A DNA stretch of 30,752 nt from Lingula anatina (taxonomy: Eukaryota; Brachiopoda; Lingulata; Lingulida; Lingulidae). Below the pieces are notes generated by a model. The model was given only the letters and a program-made list of their open reading frames with translations. It did not search any database and was not told the origin of the DNA. The DNA lies in the NCBI RefSeq assembly GCF_001039355.2, contig NW_019773625.1, forward strand, positions 175,703-206,454, read 5' to 3'. Positions within the stretch are counted from its first letter, which is position 1; each line of letters starts with the position of its first letter. Shown here piece after piece: positions 22,221-30,752 of the stretch. Both the position numbers and the translations under genes were made by a program.

Positions 22221-23448
22221 AGGACCATATACAGGATATTTATTGTGATGGCCTACAATATTTTATCCGCACTGAATAAGCCTGCCTTTTGACTTCGTAT
22301 ACCAGTAAATACGCGGACATACCATGGTCATAACAACGTTGATAAGTGAGCAAACCCCACCACTAAACAACCGTATTATCAATATTCACCTGAAATACAA
22401 ATAGATGCAGTACACGTATCTGTTTAAGAGGTAGCCTCATTATTCAATCAAGGGGAGGGGACAGTTTCATCATCCTATTTGTCTAGAGATGTAAGGTGCA
22501 CGTGATGTTACGAAATATGTTAGACCTTCTTTGGAGCCTTTACACACTGCTCAGTGCACCACTGTATTACACAGCATTTCACATATAAAAAAACATGCAA
22601 AGAGCTGCTATTTTTTTTATTAATTTCCTCTTTAAACACCCAAATATCCTAGTTTCCACACGTTGAACACCTGTTAAGACACGCCTGATGTGACGAAGGG
22701 ACTGTGTTCAGGGTTTAACGTAAAGAGTTGATCACAGTCAGTATTGACCCCTTTTTTGACACCACGCCCCACCCTTTAGTCCCTAGTAACTAAACACAGT
22801 GCTTTGGGTTATGAGTTGGTAAAAGATAAACTGTATTAAAAGTATGCTAGCTGCGTTTGAGAATGTCCAAAAATCATGCGTGTGACATATCTCGCAAAAC
22901 ATCTTAGTCAGATTAGTCAGATATTAAAAAAGATTAGTCAGATATTAAAAAAGATAAATCGCCATCAAAAAAAAAGTAGACCTACCTGATGTCTATATTT
23001 CAGTCCGAAAAGGACTGGAAGACATGGCGGTTTAAGCGACTGACCAGTCATTTAGAATTAAATTATTTAATTGTAATTTGAAAAGGTATAAAACGTCTAG
23101 TCTAAGACCATGATTTGGGAGTAGACGGAATAACCGGTAGTTTTTCGAGGAAAATTCGATTTGGAGTGGAAATCCCGGGCGAGACTCCTTTAAGGTTGTA
23201 TAATTTCCATTCAATTTATCATTTAAGAAGATGCATTCCTGCTGCAAATAATGCGTTTTATTAATGCATGTCCTATTTATGAACATCGCTTAAGGGCAAA
23301 AGTAAACTATGGCCCGCTAATTTACATCCAGTTTCTGAATCTCTCCATCTCACTTATAGCAACTCGTAGACGCGTCATTAAAATGAAGAGGCAGCGTCGT
23401 TAACGTTATTCCTCCATCAGAAGAAACAGTTTCATCATCCTGCTTGTG

Positions 23449-23592
23449 GGGAAAGAACCACCCTTTTTGTTGCTGGGAAAAGGTCCACTCTTGGTAAAAT
23501 TTGGGTTATGTACTTGAGGATTTTATGGCAAAAGGTCCACTTTTTCAGAAAACGAACCCCCCTCCCTCTGAAATTGCTGGCGGCTACGGGCC
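23449..23592. mobile_element. Truncated dispersed repeat element
   Basis: The right-hand part of the element at 20738-20922. Its left inverted repeat is missing because the right copy of duplication 2 jumps from the equivalent of 19914 to the equivalent of 20781, with about three extra G at the joint. Confidence 0.5.
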
Positions 23593-24498
23593 CGCTCTAG
23601 TATAGATAGTACAGGATTCGCCCCTGACACGCGACTTTCTACTCATACCCCCTTCCCCGTTTGTCTACAGTGCGAGTATTTATGTGGCAGGAAGGTATGA
23701 TAATCTGGATTTAACCAGGCTAAGGTGTTTGCATAAAATGTAGTAGAGGGGTGCATCAGAGCACGACACTAAATAATTTGATTTTCTTGTATGTCGTCAC
23801 TATTATGTGTATGAAACCCAAGTCATCTTCATGGAACATGTAATTTTGCTGTTTTTTGGTTCCGTGTGTCTGTTTGTCCGTTAACAACATTGTGGAGAAG
23901 GTTTTGGGCGGATTTTGGGGAATTTTTTAGAAACTGTTGGGAGCGAACCAAGTGTCAAACGGTTAGACTTTGCTGGTGACCAATTAAATAAATCAATTAG
24001 TTAATTAATAAAGTAGGTTTGTCTGTCAGCAACATTATACGAAACGTAGATTTTGTTGAGATTTTTTTGTTGAAATCAGGACAGGTCAGAAATGAACTTT
24101 TAAAAACAGATTCATCATGTACACGCACAAAATATTTACCAAGTTTATACCCAAAGAATTCTACAAGGAACAGGCTATATACATGTACATAAAAATTACT
24201 TAGCATGCTACACCAAATAATAAATCTTTGACCCATCATACACGATGTGCTGAAGACACAAAACAACTAAGCAAGTCGGACATATAGAAAAAAGCCATTC
24301 ATACACTTTTACGTGCCACTACAAACTTTATGTTCTATTCTTGATGACCGTTAAGTGCGTAAAGGTGATTTGCATGAGGAACATGTAGTTGTTGTTTAAC
24401 ACGACATACTGATTTTGTCAAGTCATCGTGTGAATAATAATGCATGTAGATTATCTCTTTCCCCAGGTTCACCGTTGGCTTAGAACTTGAAATCCAGG

Positions 24499-27400
24499 AT
24501 GAAGACAGGGCGATGTGCAGGCAGGATTTTGACTATTTTCTTTGGGCTATTTCTCCAAGGTAAGATGTTTGTAATTTCTGATATTTTTATGAAAGACAAA
24601 ACGTGGTCTCTGCTAGTAGCCTACTATTTGATCAGTGATGTCGGGTGACAAAGGCAAATTCTATTAAACCCCACTAAAAAGGACGCAAAACTGCTTTAAA
24701 ACAAGCCAGTCTTTATATTTATATTATACTTATATTTTTACAGTGGGTCGCCCCACCCTCACCCCTCTTTTCCCTCGTGAAAGTCCTGAAAGTTCCACGT
24801 TTTGGGTTTTGATTTGCAAATTTGTCGTTTATGTGATCTGCAAAATGAAAAGCGCGGTGAAACAGACATGCCAAGTTGAATATCAAATCTTCGTACAGGT
24901 TTCAGTTATCCCAATGGCGGAATATTGAAGACGTGTGTGAACCTGCTTCCAAAACACCACGGCACTAATCAACAGACAGGCAAGGCCCCCTACACCCTGA
25001 GTGTCGCCAAAGACACTTATAAGCCTGGAGAAGACATTGCAAGTATGAGGTCTTTATTAGTTCTCAAAGTGTTTTGGTAAAATTGTTTTCTGTGCCATAC
25101 ACATTTGCCAATTCAATCATACCAAAAAAGATAAACATAATATTTTTGTGACTCTTGATATTTGCCCGCAACAAGTGCAGTAGTGAATCAAGAAGACAAT
25201 ACGTTTTTATAGCACAGCTTTTTTTTTCAGCTAACACCCCATTTCCATAGATTAGATCGACCTACTTTAGATCGACCTAACTCCCTGGGGGTTCACGCTA
25301 AATAGCTGTCAGCCGGGCGGACACGAAAGTTAATTACCCTCTTACAGCTTGTAGTAGGCGGGACGGACATTTAAGTCGGATTATCTGAAAGTAATCTAGT
25401 GAGACTCCCCGCGGGGATAGATCGATCTAAAATCTATGGGAATAGAGCCTAAGTCTTGCTGTGTTATGAATCGGCGTGTTTTTTATGTATTATCACGAAG
25501 AGTGTGCTCTCATTGATAATAATGACATCAAGTTATTATGATCTACACTCTTGGTTTTCACTTTTCCAGTCGAATTAAAATCACAGAAGATTCCATTCCG
25601 TGGTTTTCAAATCATGGTGCACAGACGGGAAGGCGATACTGAGGAACTGATAGGAAATTTTACTGAATTTTCGACAGATTCTAAACCCTTCAAGTGGTAT
25701 TCGGAGAATATAGTAAGTGATCACATGTTGACGGAGATTTGGTCGTCTGTTGTTTATGAAGTACGAGGTTAAGGGACATTAAAATGTTAACGTATTCCTG
25801 CGGTCTAAGGAATAATAATGACTACTTAATGTTTCCGCAGCTTTGAAACGCTTTAACAAATATAGAGCATTTGAAATGACGTCAAGGTGTGCGTTCCATG
25901 ACTCTTTTATCAACATAACACGACTGTATTTTGGTTTAGTGCAACATCCAGGCACATTGCTTTTTACTATTTTTTGTCTATAATTTTAGGAGTAATGCCT
26001 TACAGTAAGTCATTGTGCCAGTGACTTCGGGTTATCTTTCAATTTTACTTTCATCTACCTCTATCTATTAAAAGTAAAGTTTAAGAGGAAAACTGATGAT
26101 TTTGCGCTTGTGAATTTTATCTAGAATTGTTTGACGCACAGCGACAACGAAGACAAAACAAAGGTTCAGTTTAAGTGGAAAGCGCCTGGTGTTTCAGAAG
26201 GGGACTTGATTGTCAGGTAACTTACAGACTAAGCAACGAATTTTTTTACTTGAAACACTCTTTGAGCACCATGATATAAAAATCTCATTGATATAATAAT
26301 TGTTTTACAGTGTTTTTCGTTTTATTGAACTCAATTTTCTAACCCACAGGGCAGCGTTCGTGAAAGATTTCGAGCATTTCTGGGCCAACGAGACCCATGT
26401 TTTGAGAGCAGAGGTCCCCGTGGTTGTGAACGAGACTTTCCCGTGGAGGGTAATTATCTTGCTATTGGTTTAGATAAAAAATAATCACTGCGACACAGTT
26501 TTAACCGACAATCCTATATAAATCAGTTTTTGATTTTACACACTTGTACTCCCAATTTCAAACTCATTGACTTACTAACGATTAATATCACTTATCAGAT
26601 ATACTGTATAATTGGAAACAGTGTGTCAGTGAAATTTTAGTGTTTATAAAAATTATGCTTAAATAATAATAATAATATCATTCAATAAGTAGATAAGCCT
26701 AATATCTTCTTGATAACATTTGCCTCCACATATTCACATATCTACATATTCATCCCCAACTGCGTCTCACCTGTTAACCTCTATTCTCAGGTGTCCATGG
26801 ACTTTAAGCCGATGCGCGTCCGTGAGGAGTGCGGGGTGACCAAGGGGTGTGTTAAGTGGCCCAGACTGTGCCAGGGAGAGGACTGTGATGTGCTGGTCAT
26901 GTACAAAACAGAAGGAGACCACATCGACTTTGAGATGTTTGGAAAAGCAGAGGCGTATTTGTCGCTCGCTTTCTCGGATGACAAGAAAATGGTGAGTAAT
27001 GTTGGTGAAATATAATTGGAATAAAAAAGGTCTACCGTCGCAAACATTGCACAGGTCGCCATTCAAAAATTAGAAACTGTTGGACATAACTTGTAACAAA
27101 TTATTTACGTCGTGGAAAATGCTTAATATTGAGGTCACAGACATATTTAATACAATAAAAATATTTTTTAATTGGATAATACTGCAATTGATGACAAAGG
27201 ATTATTTCTTATGTATTTTTCTTTTTCTTGATTAATCAAAAGTGTGTCAGTCTGACTTAATTCACTGCAGGGCAAGGATGAAACCATCACGTGTATGTAC
27301 AAGGAGTCAGTCATACAAATTCAACATGGGTATAATCCAATGTACTTCAACGAGAGAATCAGAAATGTGGGTACAACAAAAAAAGAGCAAAACACTCATA

Positions 27401-30400
27401 ATGAATTTTAATTCTCATTGTATTCACTTACAATATTAAAATATTCATAGTCCATATAAGACATTCAGGACTAATGACGCGCTTCCATTCCGATGTGGCA
27501 TGAAACTTCAGAATATTACTCGTGTTAATTTTTTTGTGAAAATACGGCTTGTAATTTGAAAGAGAAATTAGAAATACCTTTTAGTTCCTTTTAAATCGTT
27601 TATCTCTGTCGCGGATGGTGTTAATTTTATATCATTGTTAAGTGTTTAAATCGTTATTGAATACGCCACCTTTTAATTCACCCAGACTGTATTATCTAAC
27701 GTGGAGATGATGCGTGATGGCGAGAGAATGTACTGTCGGTTCCGCAGACCCCTCAGTTTCACGCCAGACCTGTGGCTCAGCCTCGCGAACAAATATCCTC
27801 CAACGCCTATCAAGGCCATCACTTTCGATCTTTCCAAACCATGGATACTTTTCCTTGGCTGGGGGCATCTGTATACAGGTTGGTTTGCTGTCGTGTTTAT
27901 CTTTTGTACTCTTCTTGTCCTGAAATACCTTGTGTATTAAAGCAGACATAATGAATTAGCCAAAATAAATACATTTTTTGCATTTTTTTTTAATTCAAAT
28001 GTTTTATCCCTTATTTCTGTATTAAAATCTCTCATCAAATTTAGTATAGCCAACCATATGTTTGATACACCATTAGACATTCTGCATTAACGAAAAACTA
28101 TTCGTTACAACATATTAAATGATATAAATATTCACAATCCTTCCTCCATACCTTCCCATCTAATAGGCACGGACGTGGTGGGGCATCATAAAGAACTCCC
28201 CTTGATAACCAGCAGTCCTGTAGACTTCCAGTCCACCGCCGTACACTATGGGCAGACGCTCTCAGTCGAGGTACAAGCACATGGTAAGACCATCTCGCGG
28301 TCTCGCTACCTTTATTTGCATATATTTCTGTCAACATTAAATGTTTCACTGTTATGTGTAAAATGGCAACTTGTTCTTTCAAAGTATATTGTGATGTCTT
28401 TCCATGTTTAAGGTTAATGATTCACTGATTTTTCCCGCGTTTCAGGAACCCTCATGACGGTGGCATGGGTGGCATTAGCCGGGTTTGCCATGGTTGTCGC
28501 TCGCCATTACAGAAACGCGTTTGGAAATAACTGCTGTGGTATTAAACTGTGGTTCCAGGTACTGGACCCTGGGGTCATCAGTATATTAAACGTGTAAAAA
28601 ATTTCTCTGCATCTTGACTTTTTATTAGCGGCCGAAGATGTACTTTTCCTGTCTCATGTAGACCTAGTTTGGTTTTTCTCTCAAACTCGTGAATAATTTA
28701 TTTAAAGCGTATTCTTTTAATGTTATTATTTATTTGTTTCATTTTTATTCACTGACAGATGTTTTTTATATAATTATTGTTGTAATTATTATTATTATTA
28801 TTATTTCAAATTTTACTTTATACTCATCTGCTTTGTTTTGACAGAAAAGTCCAGTATAAGCTGAATCATGTTTGGCAAACTTTCAAGTGTCGAATTTTCT
28901 ATTGAGAAACTGCACATTTTATGTGAAAATAAACAGAAAAATATCACAACTGCAAACATAATAGCTTTATATCATACCCCAATTGTTTCTGTATCACTGA
29001 ATCCTATCTTTTCTTCTCCAGATCCACCGCTTGATCATGATTCTGGTTGCCGGTTGCACGGCGGCAGGCATCGTGCTGATATTTGTTTATGTTGGAGATT
29101 GGAGAGAGGTAAGGTATACAAAGCACACTGTTCGAGATGACGGCGTATATTTATCTTGGAGTAAAACACTTCATGTCATGTATTGCCAGGCTGGCTGTCT
29201 AATGGTTTAATATTAAAGACAATTTCACAGTGAAAAGCAGGGGTGCCCTCGTTGTGCGAAGTTGAAAAATATAATTAACAACAGAAAAACATTAGCTTTA
29301 TTACCATAAGCGATGTTTCATACCCCATGCAACGTCGTAAACGTAAGTGTACTGCACCAGTGAAAAAACTGATTTGAAGATTTGAAGTTTGTCTAACGCT
29401 AAGTACAAACATTATAATTGTAAATGTATTTAAATATTTTATATTAAAAAAATACAACCAAATAAATAAAACTCAGTCCCGTTTTCCTAGCGATGAGCAT
29501 TTACAAAGAAAAATCAGTATCGAAAAGTATTGTTAAAGGTAGTAGGAACAGGGAATTATATCCGATATAATTCCCTGGTAGGAAGCAATGACTTGCCAAA
29601 CATTAGGCTGATCACCATTGTGTTTTATTGTCCTCCTCGTCTTCTCTACCACACCAGGTTGCCACGCTTCACGCCGGGTTTGGACTGGCGGTGATGGGAA
29701 TTGTGCTGCTGCAGATGATCATGGCCTTCTGTAGACCAGACCCAGATGCGTCCAGAAGGAGGGTCTTCAACTGGGCACATAGAATTTTTGGAAAGTTGTC
29801 TCATGTGGTTGCAGGTAAGCTATTAACAGACAAAAATGTCTTGTGTAATACTCAAAATGTACTCTTGGATTATATAATAATTAGATTTTATGTTATATCG
29901 TATAACAACAAAACTTATTTTTGAAATTAGCGATTAAAAGGCGTGCCCGCCCGCGCCCGCGCGCAAGTATGTGTTGGCTCCAAATCAAACAGGCTGTGAT
30001 CGTATGAGTCGCCTGCTTGTCCCGACGCCTTATATATCACTTTTTCGGATATACTATGTTTAACAAACATGTTTCTTTTCAGTTGTGGCACTGTTTCTTG
30101 GGGTAAACCTCAGCCTGCTGCCGGAGAAATTCCGTTTTAATCAGACGGTGGTGCTAGGTGTCTGGGTTATCACACAGATTTTGTGGGAAGTCATCTTGGA
30201 GATTATGAAGTGTAGAAGAGAAGCCAGCGGTAAGGGAATTTACAACGGTAATCCGAAGTTGATCTAAAGTTGTGTATTCATTGGGTAGGCTAGATGGAAA
30301 ATATCACCTTGTATGAAGTATTGGGTATCAGTTCATGAAAAGTAGAATTTGAACGACATTTGCTCTTTTCTATGCAAAGATTTAGACAAGGTCTGTAATG

Positions 30401-30556
30401 TAGCTATTAAATCTTTGAATCGCAGTTACGACCTAATTTCGAGAGATTTTTATTTGATAAAGACGATCGTTCATGTGTTTGCTGTGCTAAATTGTTTTTT
30501 CGTTAAACTTCCAGACAAACGAGAAATAACCATAAGTATGGATCCCATAGGCAACG
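24499..30556 (+). CDS. FRRS1: FRRS1-like ferric-chelate reductase, 564 residues, 3' end off right edge
   Basis: A membrane haem protein of the cytochrome b561/stromal cell-derived receptor 2 family; vertebrate FRRS1 reduces ferric iron. Coding exons: 24499-24559, 24899-25042, 25570-25712, 26125-26216, 26350-26449, 26791-26991, 27271-27366, 27686-27878, 28167-28283, 28446-28558, 29022-29108, 29658-29814, 30083-30229, 30515-30556. Phases all join. Domains: signal peptide (residues 1-20, hydrophobic LTIFFGLFL); Reeler (about 21-180, starting GFSYPNGG); DOMON (about 190-345, with FEMFGKAEAYLSLAFSDD and MGKDE); cytochrome b561 (about 380-545). All four b561 haem histidines are visible: H382 (QAHGTLM), H422 (FQIHRLIM), H454 (ATLHAGFG) and H490 (FNWAHRIFG). 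Potential N-glycosylation sites are GNFT, ANET and VNET in the extracellular part. The start exon has an upstream acceptor at 24466, so a non-coding first exon must exist further left. Exon 7 needs the GTGGGT donor at 27367; the next downstream donor would break the frame. Length is near the usual 590, so little is missing. Orthology to FRRS1 against other Reeler-b561 paralogues is not settled. Confidence 0.9.
25241..25443. mobile_element. MITE-like element in FRRS1-like intron 2
   Basis: About 200 bases with imperfect terminal inverted repeats. The left end has CCATAGATT and AGATCGACCTA, the latter repeated as TTTAGATCGACCTA. The right end reads TAGATCGATCTAAAATC then TATGGGAATAG, which is its reverse complement with gaps. 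G/C-rich inner ends (CCCTGGGGG and CCCCGCGGGG) follow. No coding sequence. The exact ends and target duplication are not clear. Confidence 0.55.
28786..28806. repeat. Short (TTA)n tract
   Basis: A few ATT/TTA units in the intron between the two exons that encode the first and second haem-ligand helices. Confidence 0.7.
29542..29584. mobile_element. 29-base palindrome flanked by 7-base direct repeats
   Basis: GTAGGAA (29542-29548) and GTAGGAA (29578-29584) bracket a perfect inverted repeat: CAGGGAATTATAT, loop CCG, ATATAATTCCCTG (29549-29577). This is the layout of a target-site duplication around a minimal transposon or a reduced remnant. It lies in the last third of the FRRS1-like intron before the exon at 29658-29814. 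The structure is certain; the interpretation is inference. Confidence 0.6.
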
Positions 30557-30752
30557 GTAAGTCAAAATATAAAAATATATTTTCGTCACAAATTGAACTA
30601 TGTAGTAACTTAATGAGCATCTCACTATCCCGTTCCAAATTTACCAAATTAACTATAAGCCGCTTTAAAAAAGGTTCTTTCTCTGATTTACCGAAGTGAA
30701 ACGGTCACAAACGTTATTTTCAAACAATTCATCTATATCTATCACAATGGAA
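30557..30752 (+). other. FRRS1-like intron at right edge
   Basis: Begins with a GTAAGT donor after the codons for SMDPIGN. No further exon can be recognised before the window ends. Confidence 0.5.

Larger units (their letters stand above)
21779..24326 (+). repeat. Large direct duplication 2, right copy
   Basis: About 2.55 kb matching 18229-21777 except for two large absences and scattered small differences. It continues into unique sequence (TTTATGTTCTATTC) after about 24326, leading to the FRRS1-like gene. Confidence 0.9.

Noticed and set aside
29938-29965. GC-rich alternating stretch in an intron
   Set aside because: A short low-complexity patch (GCCCGCGCC type) with no associated signal.

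Overview
This is eukaryotic DNA from an animal, very probably an outbred, highly heterozygous marine invertebrate. All recognisable genes are split by short to medium GT-AG introns (about 80 to 1,040 bases). The sequence is AT-rich with many simple repeats and small inverted-repeat elements. It holds orthologues of the metazoan genes CFAP46, PACRGL and FRRS1. The introns are compact for a vertebrate. The phylum cannot be fixed from the sequence alone.

Layout. (1) Positions 272-8887, minus strand: the first 20 coding exons (807 codons, all phases joining) of CFAP46, a TPR-rich protein of the ciliary central apparatus. The rest of the gene lies off the left edge. (2) Positions 8888-9383: a short divergent promoter region. 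(3) Positions 9889-12048, plus strand: a complete seven-coding-exon PACRGL gene (239 residues), a paralogue of the ciliary doublet protein PACRG, probably with a non-coding first exon ending at 9383. CFAP46 and PACRGL are thus a head-to-head ciliary pair with a candidate RFX X-box between them. (4) Positions 12049-24466: about 12.4 kb with no convincing protein gene. It contains two large near-identical direct duplications, 11865-14391/14393-16938 and 18229-21777/21779-24326. Each has a single undetermined base (N) exactly at the copy boundary. The first repeats the last exon of PACRGL. These are most simply alternative haplotypes left unmerged at contig joins, so the real spacer is probably about 6-7 kb. 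(5) Positions 24499-30556, plus strand: 14 coding exons (564 codons) of an FRRS1-like ferric-chelate reductase: signal peptide, Reeler domain, DOMON domain and cytochrome b561 core with all four haem histidines. It is still open at the right edge.

CFAP46 and PACRGL probably act in the same organelle and may share a ciliogenesis promoter. The FRRS1-like gene is a neighbour with no evident functional link. I found no sign of a new defence, biosynthetic or mobile system. The points most worth checking are the divergent ciliary promoter, the two haplotype-like duplications with their structural differences, a possible mutually exclusive exon in CFAP46, and several small inverted-repeat elements, including a 29-base palindrome flanked by a 7-base direct repeat.
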